This document shows positions 52,901 to 62,278 of a DNA stretch of 64,000 bases, piece after piece. The position numbers were made by a program, and so were the translations under genes. The stretch's first letter is position 1; each line of letters begins with the position of its first letter. The notes beneath the pieces are model-generated. The model was not told the DNA's origin, searched no databases, and saw nothing but the letters and a program-made list of their open reading frames with translations. This DNA is from Lachnoanaerobaculum sp. ICM7 (lineage in GTDB: Bacteria; Bacillota; Clostridia; Lachnospirales; Lachnospiraceae): contig NZ_ALJL01000015.1 of NCBI RefSeq assembly GCF_000287675.1, positions 44,527-108,526 on the forward strand, in the 5' to 3' direction.

Positions 52901-55900
52901 TTAATATCCCAATACACCTTTGTAATCTATAGGGTATCCAAATTCTCCTTTTAAATCGAATTTTTCATTTTTAAAATTAAATGCATCCAAGTGTATAAAT
53001 ACAGGTTTTATCTGTGTCTTAGCTTCTACCTGTAGTAGTACTGTAGCTTCCTGCATAGAAAATCCTTCTCCTGCATAGTAGAGTGATCCCTCCTTACTTG
53101 CATTTGTCTGTATAAGATTTCCCATCCTGCAGATTACGCTCGGCTCATCCAGTAAGTACTGTATAGCAAGAAAAACCATAAGATAATCCTTATAGCTCAT
53201 ATTAAATGTGCTTGCCTTTGTCTTATCAAAACCGTTAAGTTCAAGCTTATCCTTTCCTTCTCCTATACTAAGGGCATCTCCACCTGCACCTTCAAATTCT
53301 TTATTGAACTCATTTATTTTATTATTTATTGCTTCCTGTGCATTGCTGTTTGCTGCATCCAGAGCACTTCCTACACTGTTCTTAAGCTTTTCTTCAAGCT
53401 GAGTTTTATCAATAACAGAATTTATGGTATCAATTAATCCTTTTTTTCTTTTCTTAAAATAATCTTTAATATTTTCATTTATACTATCTGTTAATTGATT
53501 TACATTCTCACTTGTAATACCTGATGTCTGCATCACAGCCTCTATGAGCTTATCTCGACTGTCATTTGTATTAATAGTCTTAAATGCCTTAAGCTTTGCC
53601 TGTGCAACCAAACCTCCGGTTGAAACTTCAGCTTCCAAATCAGCCTGTATCTGGTCAAAGCTTTCCTTTAGTGCAGCTTTAAGTCTTTCTTCCAGCCCGT
53701 CTCTTGCATCTCCAACCTGTGCCATACACCATAATACTTTCTCCTGTATAGGTGTCTGTATCGACGTTATAATAGTATCTGTAGACGTATCCACCATATT
53801 GTCTACATAATCTTCCAGAGTAGTATTGAAATCCTCTTTCATATCATCCGTATACTCATTCATCTTCTTATATAGCTGACTTGCAGCCGTCTGTGCCACG
53901 GCTTGAGCCATACCGCTGAATCTTGATCTCCATACATTCGGGTTTTTATAAAGCGGTACCGATTTTCCCGACACCAAGTCATTGATATCCAACGCACTTT
54001 CAGTCAATGCTGCTGCAATCAGTAATACATTCTGAACTATCGGTACTCCAAACCCTGTCCAACCTGCAATGGCGGTAGCCATTGCAAATGTCTCATTTCT
54101 TAAAGCACTGTCACTTGTATACGCATATATTAAATTTAATAAAAGTCTTATACCGAATATTCTTGTTTGTACACCGGACACATTTTCATTCAATTTAGGA
54201 TTACCAAGAAGTATATACTCCTGCTCAGCTCTGTAAGCTTCATTGTTTTTTTCACTGAAAGGCACTCCCGACAAAGTCTTTTCATTTGTGATACCGCCAT
54301 CTTCCCTGTTTGTTGTATAGCAGCTGAACATTGTCGTAGTATATGCCATCAGATAAAGCTTATCTCTTCCGCCTACCAGTATGTCTCCGATTCTGTCAAA
54401 TCCGGAAACAGCTTCTTTTGAGGCCTTCAAAGCATTGTCAGCCAATTCCTTATCACCACCGCTTTGAAGTGATTCCATTGTATTTGAATTCATTATCTGT
54501 GCCGCCTGTGCACCTATATTCATTACATCAGCTATTCTTACCGGACTTATTTGTACAGGTTCCGGAGTATTATCAACATGTGATCCGTTAATCATCTCAT
54601 CTCTCTTGTTTTTCTGCTCCGAATCACCTTCCGGCTTTGTCGCCACACTGTTTCTTTCAAGGAATGCAAAAAGCGGATCTACATAATACTTTCCGTCTGT
54701 GTCTGTCATACCGGAAGTTACGGAATCCATATCATAGCACTCTACCCCAATATAGTTTCGCAGTCTTGGATTTATGTATCCAAATTCAGAGTCCACCACT
54801 TTATATCCCTTATCCTCTTCATTAGTTTCAACTACCTTTTGTATCTTGGAAGGAATACTGTTCTCAAAATCCAGAAATACAAGTCTACTGTCCTCTGTAG
54901 GAATATAAGCTCCCAATGTATGTATTGCTACCTGTTTTGACTCAATTTCACTGTTTGTAGCCAATGTATCCGTGTTTGTCAATCCGGATACATATGATAT
55001 TATGCTGTTCACCCAACCGTCATCCGTATCACCTGATGTAGCCGGATGTATCCCCGCGTATTCAAATTTTTCCAGATTTGCTATTACTTTATTTGAATAG
55101 TCTATCGATCTCTCAAATATTTTTGTCATTTCATTGACATAGCCTTCAATAACCGCCTTTGTCTTGGTGTTATAATCCTGACGCATATCATTTTTTACAC
55201 CCGACTCCGCCATATTACCGATATTGATATCCCAATTATTAGCTATATCTTTCAACTCCTTAGCCGCTGTCTTAAGTTTTAGGAGTTCTCCTCGAACACC
55301 TTCCGCTTTCTCCTTAAGTCCTGTAAACCACAGATAGTACTCCCTTGCAGTCCTCATTTGAGGTGTGGCAAGAAGTTTAATATCATTTTTAAGGTCGTTC
55401 ATGTACTTATCTCTAAGATTGTTTACATTATAATTTGGACCTAAAGGAGCGCTTGAGAGTTCCGAACTGCCGTAATTGTCAGGTACAACCTCATTTACAC
55501 CTGTTTGTTCCCAATCACCGACAAATTTTTTATCATACCATTCCTTAATGTTTTTCCAATCTTCCTCCAAAGCTTTCAATTCCGCTTTTAAACTTGCAAT
55601 TTCCGAGCTGTAGTCGTTTTCTTCATCACTTTTACTTATATAACTTGCAATTTCACCGTTTATTCTTATTTTCTCGCTTTCATAATGATCCTGTGCAAGA
55701 TTAAATCTTTTAACTACAGTTTGAAATTCATATACCTCAGTCTTATATAGATTATAATAATTCACATAATCACCGAATCTATTGTACTCTAAAGAAGCAT
55801 TCCCTCTTGGCGTTGACATCCAGTCTCCATATGATAAAGAACTTGTAACCATATGAAAGTCTGTTTTTAATTCACTTATATCATTTTCAAAATTTTCCAT

Positions 55901-56734
55901 TGAATAATGAATATCTCCACCTTGCGCATCATTGTTACTGTTACGCCAATATTTATCCTGCTCAAGTTTTGACAGCTTTTCCACCTGTACATATGCCAGT
56001 GCATCCCTTGTGGCATATTGAAAATTATTGTCTCCTAAGACATAAATATCATCCTTTATCTCCTTTGGAGTCTTAAAATTACCGGTCGGATTTATCAAAT
56101 AATCCTCATACTCTCTTGAAAGAGCATATATCCTTAAGCAAAGATCCTGAATGTCCTTTAGCTTTTTTTCGTAATCTCTTTTGTTTTCCAATACCTTTTG
56201 CTGATCAGGTAAAGATTTTAAGATATTCATCTTCTCCAAAAATCCATACCCTATCACTGCCGGTGCTCTAAACTTCATATAATCAAGCACCTGTGCCCTA
56301 AGCACGTTTGCATTGGAAAGATTTGCTCCTGCCGCCTGACTTACCTCAAAACTTCCGTCAGTCAGCTTCATTTGCATAATATCTGAAATCTCGTTTCCAC
56401 CGCTTCCTGATAATGCAATATCAACAAGCTCTTTTACCAGGCCTTGATCATGCAGGCCGTTGCTTTTTAATGTAGCATCAAAATATACTTCCAGATTATT
56501 TCGTAACTCAGTCATATTCTTAGAAATAGCAAACAGTCCGTATGTATCCTGTAATACCGAATTATAATATGTCAATCCTGCATTGAGTGCCATATCTCCG
56601 GCACCCGATACTATATTTCCGGCAAGTATTATTCTGCCGCCATCAACCAAAACAGTGGTAAATATTATAACCACTGTTAAGATAAGTGACATAAATATGG
56701 TCAGTGAACCATGTTTGTTATAAAAGATTTTCAT
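52901..56734 (-). CDS. Large DUF5702-like Tad-locus protein
   Basis: 1277 residues from ATG 56734 (AGGTGA five bases upstream). An N-terminal helix after NKHGSLTIFMSLILTVVIIFTTVLVDGGR marks a pseudopilin-like anchor, but no Glu is found at +5. The rest is extracellular: a helical part with many coiled-coil stretches (about 180-520), a mixed domain (600-800) with DNTPEPVQISPVRIADV, a second helical part with TALTESALDINDLVSG and long heptads (980-1150), and a C-terminal domain ending in a beta segment (IKPVFIHLDAFNFKNE). The pseudopilin-like start and the neighbours make it the likely giant minor pilin or assembly scaffold. The name DUF5702 is from memory. Confidence 0.7.
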   Translation of the reverse strand: MKIFYNKHGSLTIFMSLILTVVIIFTTVLVDGGRIILAGNIVSGAGDMALNAGLTYYNSVLQDTYGLFAISKNMTELRNNLEVYFDATLKSNGLHDQGLVKELVDIALSGSGGNEISDIMQMKLTDGSFEVSQAAGANLSNANVLRAQVLDYMKFRAPAVIGYGFLEKMNILKSLPDQQKVLENKRDYEKKLKDIQDLCLRIYALSREYEDYLINPTGNFKTPKEIKDDIYVLGDNNFQYATRDALAYVQVEKLSKLEQDKYWRNSNNDAQGGDIHYSMENFENDISELKTDFHMVTSSLSYGDWMSTPRGNASLEYNRFGDYVNYYNLYKTEVYEFQTVVKRFNLAQDHYESEKIRINGEIASYISKSDEENDYSSEIASLKAELKALEEDWKNIKEWYDKKFVGDWEQTGVNEVVPDNYGSSELSSAPLGPNYNVNNLRDKYMNDLKNDIKLLATPQMRTAREYYLWFTGLKEKAEGVRGELLKLKTAAKELKDIANNWDINIGNMAESGVKNDMRQDYNTKTKAVIEGYVNEMTKIFERSIDYSNKVIANLEKFEYAGIHPATSGDTDDGWVNSIISYVSGLTNTDTLATNSEIESKQVAIHTLGAYIPTEDSRLVFLDFENSIPSKIQKVVETNEEDKGYKVVDSEFGYINPRLRNYIGVECYDMDSVTSGMTDTDGKYYVDPLFAFLERNSVATKPEGDSEQKNKRDEMINGSHVDNTPEPVQISPVRIADVMNIGAQAAQIMNSNTMESLQSGGDKELADNALKASKEAVSGFDRIGDILVGGRDKLYLMAYTTTMFSCYTTNREDGGITNEKTLSGVPFSEKNNEAYRAEQEYILLGNPKLNENVSGVQTRIFGIRLLLNLIYAYTSDSALRNETFAMATAIAGWTGFGVPIVQNVLLIAAALTESALDINDLVSGKSVPLYKNPNVWRSRFSGMAQAVAQTAASQLYKKMNEYTDDMKEDFNTTLEDYVDNMVDTSTDTIITSIQTPIQEKVLWCMAQVGDARDGLEERLKAALKESFDQIQADLEAEVSTGGLVAQAKLKAFKTINTNDSRDKLIEAVMQTSGITSENVNQLTDSINENIKDYFKKRKKGLIDTINSVIDKTQLEEKLKNSVGSALDAANSNAQEAINNKINEFNKEFEGAGGDALSIGEGKDKLELNGFDKTKASTFNMSYKDYLMVFLAIQYLLDEPSVICRMGNLIQTNASKEGSLYYAGEGFSMQEATVLLQVEAKTQIKPVFIHLDAFNFKNEKFDLKGEFGYPIDYKGVLGY

Positions 56735-56738
56735 ATTG

Positions 56739-57425
56739 TCACCTGCCTGTTCCACCCAGTTTATCTCTTAATGTCTTTAATTTATTTACATAGACATCGA
56801 CCCTTTCCTTTAAATTAAATTTCTCTAAAAGGAAATCTATGAGATCCGCTCCCAGGTCGATGTCTCTGACAAATTCCGTTGCATTGGAGGAGAATGCATA
56901 ACTTGATTCCTTAAGCTCAATTTTTTCCGGAACACCTACACTTTTAAGTGCCTTACCCAATCCGGCAGGCAATTTAATTCCGTACTTGATATTGACTTTT
57001 ACTGTAGGTGTTATTATCCCCGTGAACTCTATATCGGAATCTACACTCAAACCGCTAACCATGGTATATTTATATAAAAGCGTATTCAGTTTTTCTTCAA
57101 AACCGTCTCCGATTTCATCCTTACTTCTGAAAAAACCTGCGTAGAGTTCCCTATCCTTATAATAACTGTCAACTCCGTCCGTACCCGGAAAACTCATTAC
57201 GTCTATATCTATACCACCACTTATCGGTGCGAGATATTTTTCGTATCCGGGATATGCTCCGTCTCTTGCGGCTTGCGAAGCAATCTTTGCACCGGCAAAC
57301 TGTACCAAAGTCTGCTCAAGCTTTAAAAGCCCCAAGATAAGCATTGCAATTATAGTAAATATGAATAAAGGATATATTATTGCCGCTTCTACCATCAAAG
57401 TACCACGATTGTTTTCACCTCGCAT
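56739..57425 (-). CDS. TadE-family pseudopilin
   Basis: 228 residues. ATG at 57425 with AAGGAGG; NNRG|TLMVEAAIIYPLFIFTIIAML gives a prepilin site with Glu +5 and the TadE helix, followed by the extracytoplasmic domain with ASQAARDGAYPGYEKYLAP. Similar in build to the TadE-like gene further downstream. It overlaps the DUF5702-like gene start region in the same operon. Confidence 0.85.
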   Translation of the reverse strand: MRGENNRGTLMVEAAIIYPLFIFTIIAMLILGLLKLEQTLVQFAGAKIASQAARDGAYPGYEKYLAPISGGIDIDVMSFPGTDGVDSYYKDRELYAGFFRSKDEIGDGFEEKLNTLLYKYTMVSGLSVDSDIEFTGIITPTVKVNIKYGIKLPAGLGKALKSVGVPEKIELKESSYAFSSNATEFVRDIDLGADLIDFLLEKFNLKERVDVYVNKLKTLRDKLGGTGR

Positions 57426-57447
57426 ATCTCCTCCTTGGCTCAATATT

Positions 57448-57684
57448 TTATGGTGTACTGTTAGTACTGACGAAACCGCTAAGTTTATCCAGTATTTGAC
57501 CGACTATATCCTTTAGCCTGTCGTGAAATAAAGTTGCAAGTGCTATTATGATAACTATAAGTACCATAACCGCAACCATATCGGATGCTCCACGCTCTTC
57601 TTTCTTAAAAGCCTCAACAGCTCCGTTAAGTTTCATTGTCTGTGTAATAAAAAACAGATCAATAAGTTCAAACATTTTTTCCAT
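57448..57684 (-). CDS. Flp1-like pilin, probable major subunit
   Basis: 78 residues. After a longer than usual leader (about 31 residues, FELIDLFFITQTMKLNGAVEAF) comes EERG|ASDMVAVMVLIVIIIALATLF, the single pilin helix, and a short C-terminal tail DRLKDIVGQILDKLSG. Size, place between tadC and tadE, and the Gly before the helix fit a Flp1 family pilin. The canonical Glu at +5 is missing; Asp is at +3. GAGGAG precedes ATG. Confidence 0.75.
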   Translation of the reverse strand: MEKMFELIDLFFITQTMKLNGAVEAFKKEERGASDMVAVMVLIVIIIALATLFHDRLKDIVGQILDKLSGFVSTNSTP

Positions 57685-57750
57685 CTTGTTTCTCCTCTCT
57701 TTGAAAGTTTTTAGTTATGTAAAAGCTTTAGTCGACTTTCAGCTCAAACA

Positions 57751-58605
57751 TCAAAATCTGAGACCGGCAAACATAGGCACCATTATCAAAATGAGTACTC
57801 CTAAAAATATAAGACCTATCGGCATTATCAATTTACTGCTTGCCTTTTCACCCTTTCTTTTTACTTCATGCTTTTTCTCTTCCCAAGCTTCATTGCTCAT
57901 ATCTCTAAGAAAAACAACCACTTCACCGCTTCCTTTTTGCAGATTCTGTATCATCATTGTTGAAAACTTTCTAAGAGACTTTATAGAGCATCTCTCTCCG
58001 AAAGTCTTATAAGCTTCCACCTCCTGAATTCCGTTACTCAGCTCCAAGGCGGTGTTTCGCATTTCCTGATATAAAATACCTTCATTTGTAGCTGCCACCT
58101 TCATCCATGCCTCTCTTATAGGCACACCTGCATTTACAAGCAATGTAAGCTTTGAGAGCATTCCCGGATAATCCCTTAAAAGCTCATCCCTTCTTGAGTT
58201 TATCTTGTCATTTAACAATTCATCCAAATACCATATCATCATTGCGCTTACCGCCACTCCGGCTATTACCAGTTTAAAATTTCCGCTTATTCCCGTTATC
58301 ATAAACATAAGTAGAGTTAGCACTATTCCGAATGTAATCTGTCCGCCTCGCAGTATATAAAAATAATAAGGTCCGTATTGTTTTCCGTATATTTCCGAAA
58401 TAAGCTTGATCTTTCCTCTTGAATTTTTACTGTTCATATCAAAATGTATCAGCTCCATAAGTCCAAATCCGATATAATATATGTCAGACAACGGATACTC
58501 ACCCTCAGGTATTCCCGATAATACATCTTTAAACTTTTTACTGAATCTGAAATGTAAGTAAAGTACAAACAATGCAAATATTGTTACCAATATCATTACT
58601 ATCAT
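57751..58605 (-). CDS. tadC: TadC-like inner-membrane platform protein
   Basis: 284 residues, type II secretion F-domain protein. Membrane helices at the start, middle (two) and end, with the cytoplasmic T2SSF domain containing LSKLTLLVNAGVPIREAWMKVA and TMMIQNLQKGSGEVVVFLRDM. With TadB it forms the platform on which TadA turns. A 66-nt gap separates it from the pilin gene. Confidence 0.88.
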   Translation of the reverse strand: MIVMILVTIFALFVLYLHFRFSKKFKDVLSGIPEGEYPLSDIYYIGFGLMELIHFDMNSKNSRGKIKLISEIYGKQYGPYYFYILRGGQITFGIVLTLLMFMITGISGNFKLVIAGVAVSAMMIWYLDELLNDKINSRRDELLRDYPGMLSKLTLLVNAGVPIREAWMKVAATNEGILYQEMRNTALELSNGIQEVEAYKTFGERCSIKSLRKFSTMMIQNLQKGSGEVVVFLRDMSNEAWEEKKHEVKRKGEKASSKLIMPIGLIFLGVLILIMVPMFAGLRF

Positions 58606-58609
58606 ATTT

Positions 58610-59413
58610 TTACATCCTTATATTCACTATTCTTCTTCCCATCATATAGGCTCCTGCAAACAATCCTATTGCAAATATCTTTACCATCACTGTAAAAGCC
58701 GTATTTGCCGCCGCAGACATAGTTCCCATTCCGCTAAGTGCAATCATTATTACAATAGGCATTACCATCATAATGTTTAATTCATTTTCCTTTTCAGTAA
58801 GAATGGTCTTTATTTCCATCTCTATTTCTATCTTGTCATTGATTATCTTTCTGCTGTCCCATACAACCTGCTTGATATCTCCGCCCTGTCTGAGTCCCGA
58901 CTCAAATGTAGCCGCAAAGCTTGCAACATCATCAAGTCCGCATCTGTCCGCAAAGTCCTTTAACAAATCCTCAATAATTATATTGTTTGTCATTCCGGCT
59001 ATTATTATTCTGGTTTCATTTACAATATCGGATTTTTCACCGTAAAGACTTAGTAAATCTTGATAACTTTCCGCAAATGCCTCCATAGTATTCTTTCCGG
59101 AAGAATAAGATGTTGTAAGTGCCTCAAGCAGATCTCTAAACTCAACAAGCAAGTCTCTTTGCCTTTTTTCTTTTCTGTATTTTCTAAAAAAATGTATCGC
59201 AGGGATTCCACAGATAATTCCCGATATTAAAGAAACACTGAATATTCTAAAGAAGACCATTATTACTACAAAACCAAGTGCAAAACCAATTGAAAATCCG
59301 ACAAGATAATCTACCAATCTCATGTGATATATATGATAGTCATCGGCATTTCCCATAAGACCGTGATTTTCTATATAAGTATCCGACTTACTTTTCAGTA
59401 TTCTTTTTATCAT
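58610..59413 (-). CDS. tadB: TadB-like inner-membrane platform protein
   Basis: 267 residues. Two helices at 33-70, then a T2SSF domain (LVEFRDLLEALTTSYSSGKNTMEAFAESYQDL, ATFESGLRQGGDIKQVV), and two helices at the C-terminus. It overlaps the tadA stop codon by 1 nt. Shorter than many TadB proteins, as it lacks a long N-terminal part. Confidence 0.88.
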   Translation of the reverse strand: MIKRILKSKSDTYIENHGLMGNADDYHIYHMRLVDYLVGFSIGFALGFVVIMVFFRIFSVSLISGIICGIPAIHFFRKYRKEKRQRDLLVEFRDLLEALTTSYSSGKNTMEAFAESYQDLLSLYGEKSDIVNETRIIIAGMTNNIIIEDLLKDFADRCGLDDVASFAATFESGLRQGGDIKQVVWDSRKIINDKIEIEMEIKTILTEKENELNIMMVMPIVIMIALSGMGTMSAAANTAFTVMVKIFAIGLFAGAYMMGRRIVNIRM

Positions 59414-60651
59414 TAAATAACTCCTTTATATCCCATGAGCCTCAGTTTGAATGTATTCTTTAAAGGATTCTTTGTTCTCTTAAGCTCACCTACCACCTTA
59501 TCCATGGTGCTTTCTTCACTTTCCTCAAATACATACAGGGGATTTAGTTCTATCTCACCGTCCTTTAATCCCATAACCTCCGATATTTCCATAGTCTTTC
59601 TACTATGATCTCTAAGCCTTGAAAGATGTATAATTATATCCACCGCCGAAGATATCTGCTGCCTTATAGCTTCAAGAGGTAGACCTTCAGCACCCATAAG
59701 TACCATAGTCTCCATTCTGCTAAGCATATCTTTTGTAGAATTGGCATGTCCCGTGGAAAGTGAACCGTCATGTCCTGTATTCATTGCCTGCAACATATCA
59801 AGTGTCTCGGCACCTCTTACCTCACCGACTATTATCCTTTCAGGTCTCATTCTTAAAGATGTCTTTATAAGATCTCTGATTGTGATCATTCCCTTTCCTG
59901 AAGAGTTTGAATTCCTCGTCTCAAGCTTTACAAGATTTTCTATACCGACTATTTGAAGTTCCGCAGAGTCTTCTATAGTGATTACTCTTTCCGTCTTCGG
60001 GATATAGTTTGATAAGGCATTTAAGAAAGTGGTTTTACCGCTTCCTGTGCCTCCGCTTATAAATATATTGTATTTTGCTTTTACCAATGTTTCTAAAACC
60101 TTGGCTATTTGTGGTGTAATGGATTTATATTTTATGAGTTGCTCCACCGTCATAGGTGTCTTTGAGAATTTACGAATAGTTAAAGTAGGCCCTTTTAATG
60201 CTACCGGAGGTAAAACCACGCTCACTCTTGATCCGTCCGGAAGCCTTGTATCTACAATAGGATTTGATTGATTTACCTCTCTACCGGCTCTTCCTACAAT
60301 ACGCTGTATTATATCTTCCAGTTTTCTTTGGCTGTCAAAACTTTGTTTCAGTCTTTCAATCTTTCCGTTTCTCTCAATGAAAATCTCGTCTGTACCGTTT
60401 ATCATGACCTCCGTAATATCATCATCCTTTATGATCATATCAAGAAGCCCCAGACCTCTTATTGATGAATAAAGCTCATCTGTTAAATTTACTCTTTCTC
60501 TGATTGAAATATAGACATCGCCCAATTGCTCACTGACCAGCTTTTCTATTTTTGAATAAAGCTCTTCGTCCTTTAACCTGCTTAAATCGAAATATTTAGA
60601 TATGTATTCTCTCGCTTGATATAAAAAAGCTTTTCGTTCCAAATCGTTCAT
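59413..60651 (-). CDS. tadA: TadA/CpaF pilus assembly ATPase
   Basis: 412-residue secretion ATPase of the VirB11/CpaF type. Walker A is GGTGSGKTT (200-208), the Asp box is ITIEDSAELQ, Walker B is RIIVGEVRG (272-280), and the His box is GHDGSLSTGHAN. The N-terminal CpaF domain includes ITEVMINGTDEIFIERNGK and DTRLPDGSRVSVVLPP. First gene of the Tad-kinase operon; AAAGGAGAG precedes the ATG. With TadB and TadC it would drive pilus assembly. Confidence 0.95.
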   Translation of the reverse strand: MNDLERKAFLYQAREYISKYFDLSRLKDEELYSKIEKLVSEQLGDVYISIRERVNLTDELYSSIRGLGLLDMIIKDDDITEVMINGTDEIFIERNGKIERLKQSFDSQRKLEDIIQRIVGRAGREVNQSNPIVDTRLPDGSRVSVVLPPVALKGPTLTIRKFSKTPMTVEQLIKYKSITPQIAKVLETLVKAKYNIFISGGTGSGKTTFLNALSNYIPKTERVITIEDSAELQIVGIENLVKLETRNSNSSGKGMITIRDLIKTSLRMRPERIIVGEVRGAETLDMLQAMNTGHDGSLSTGHANSTKDMLSRMETMVLMGAEGLPLEAIRQQISSAVDIIIHLSRLRDHSRKTMEISEVMGLKDGEIELNPLYVFEESEESTMDKVVGELKRTKNPLKNTFKLRLMGYKGVI

Positions 60652-60736
60652 GCTGCTCTCCTTTAAACATAATATACAATTATATCTAATCCATTCTACG
60701 TAATAACTACAATTTGCAAAAAAACTTTATGCCACG

Positions 60737-60765
60737 ATTATATCGACCTAACGGTTTAGTGTCAA
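60737..60765 (-). promoter_or_regulatory. Perfect consensus promoter of the Tad-kinase operon
   Basis: Minus-strand TTGACA (60760-60765), exactly 17 nt, TATAAT (60737-60742): all twelve bases match. The only such perfect promoter I found in the window. Confidence 0.85.
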
Positions 60766-61002
60766 TATAGCTTACTCATCTTTGTGAATATTTTTTTCTC
60801 ATACCTTAATTCATTGTCTATACTGTATAAAAACATATTGTAAATTTTGGTGCTAACTTCTAAAAAACTACGCTCCGGCGTAAGAAAACCTTAATAATTT
60901 TTGACATGTAACACTAGATTAGTACAGTAAATTATGCTATACAATTACATTGTTGAGCGTTTTTATATTGCCTATTTTGCATTCTACAAACTATTAATAT
61001 GC

Positions 61003-61008
61003 TATAAT
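61003..61008 (+). promoter_or_regulatory. Extended -10 box of the Imm26-like gene
   Basis: Perfect TATAAT preceded by TGC (TGn). The nearest -35-like TTGCAT is 20 nt upstream, which is too far. GGGAGG at 61020-61025 leads to the ATG at 61031. Confidence 0.55.
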
Positions 61009-61030
61009 ACAGATAAACAGGGAGGATGAA

Positions 61031-62278
61031 ATGAATTTAATATTTGAACTTACTAATGAGCAAAGAAAATATCTGGGGCTTAATCCTGTAGAAGAGCACT
61101 GGGAACTTGTAAAGTTTGATGACAATATTTATCACTATTTTGAAGGTGATACTATTAAAAAAGAGATAACAGTCAGTGAAAACTATTATCATGAATCTGA
61201 ACTAAATGAAAAGACGGCAGAAAACCGTACAATGATACTTCCAAAAACTAAAAGAGGTAAAATCAAAAAGTTTAATTATACCGCAGTTCAATCTTTTTCA
61301 CCTTTTGGAACTTATTTTACCTTTTCTACAGCTCAGGTAATTATTGCAAATTATACCACACAGAGGACTTATTATTCGGAAAGCTTTCCGGAAAATGAAA
61401 ATATAACAATTGATAAACTAAAGAAATGGCTGGATAAATGGATAGAGGAAACTACTGAAGAAGATTTAAAAGAAATAGAAGAATTTAAAAACACAAAAAG
61501 AAAACATTGCAAATTCAAAGAAGGTGATTTCTTTGCTTTTAAGCTCTCAAGAAGAGAGTGGGGATTTGGCAGAATCTTACTTGATGTCGCCAAGCTGCAC
61601 AAGGATGAAAATTTCAAGAAAAATAAAAATTACGGCTTAGCACATCTTATGGGAAAGCCTTTAATAATCAAAGTCTATCATAACATAAGTGATACTAAAA
61701 ATATTGATTTGGAAGAATTATCAAGGTGCCATGCTTTGCCTCCACAGGCTGTTATGGATAATATTTTTTACTATGGTGAAGCCGTTATTTTAGGAAATTT
61801 ACCTTTGAGGCCGGAAGAAAATGATATGTTTATTTCAGTCAGCGAAAGTATAAGCGCTACAGATCCCGATATTGCATATTTGCAGTATGGACTTATCTAT
61901 AAAGAAATTCCTCTGTCCGATTATCTGAAGCTTATCAAGGAATTAAACATAGGTCCTCAGACTCTTAGAAGAGAAGGCATCGGTTTTGTAATAGATACTT
62001 ATAAATTAAAAGAATGTATCGAAGCAAAATCCAATTCTCCGTTTTGGGAGAAATACAATAAAAAGAATGTGCCTGATTTGAAAAATCCTGATCATATAGA
62101 ACTCAAAAGAAAAGTTTTTAAAGCTTTCGGACTTGATGCGGATAAGAGTTATGAGGAGAATTTGAAAGAAGCTAAATTTAAAGATGAATTGGAAAAAGGA
62201 TATGCGGATATGAAAGCCGGAAGAACGAAAAATGTGAATGAAGTCTTTGCAGATATTCGAAAAGATTATGGTCTATGA
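61031..62278 (+). CDS. Imm26-like immunity protein with antitoxin-like C-terminal tail
   Basis: 415 residues. The first 150 are unrecognised. From about residue 155 a domain of the Imm26 type is visible: KFKEGDFFAFKLSRREWGFGRIL, then a strand PLIIKVYH and the QYGLIYKEIP end; in polymorphic toxin systems such proteins neutralise a partner toxin. The last 40 residues (LEKGYADMKAGRTKNVNEVF, DIRKDYGL) look like the C-terminus of a RelB/ParD-class antitoxin. The following short frame starts at the stop codon (ATGA overlap), as in a toxin-antitoxin pair. So a fusion of an immunity gene to an antitoxin tail, or a family that normally ends so, are both possible. Confidence 0.7.
   Translation: MNLIFELTNEQRKYLGLNPVEEHWELVKFDDNIYHYFEGDTIKKEITVSENYYHESELNEKTAENRTMILPKTKRGKIKKFNYTAVQSFSPFGTYFTFSTAQVIIANYTTQRTYYSESFPENENITIDKLKKWLDKWIEETTEEDLKEIEEFKNTKRKHCKFKEGDFFAFKLSRREWGFGRILLDVAKLHKDENFKKNKNYGLAHLMGKPLIIKVYHNISDTKNIDLEELSRCHALPPQAVMDNIFYYGEAVILGNLPLRPEENDMFISVSESISATDPDIAYLQYGLIYKEIPLSDYLKLIKELNIGPQTLRREGIGFVIDTYKLKECIEAKSNSPFWEKYNKKNVPDLKNPDHIELKRKVFKAFGLDADKSYEENLKEAKFKDELEKGYADMKAGRTKNVNEVFADIRKDYGL

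Larger units (their letters stand above)
60652..61030. other. Divergent control region between tadA and the Imm26-like gene
   Basis: 379 nt without a gene. It holds the consensus promoter toward tadA, a plus-strand extended -10, a possible second plus-strand promoter (TTGACA at 60901 and TACAGT at 60923, spacing 16) and the small palindrome TACGC-TCCG-GCGTA at 60869-60882. The tadA leader is about 80 nt long. Confidence 0.6.

Noticed and set aside
57685..57750. Separate promoter for the Flp1-like pilin
   Set aside because: TTGAGC is present, but nothing resembling a -10 lies at the right distance; a hairpin of TGAAAGT arms is also weak.
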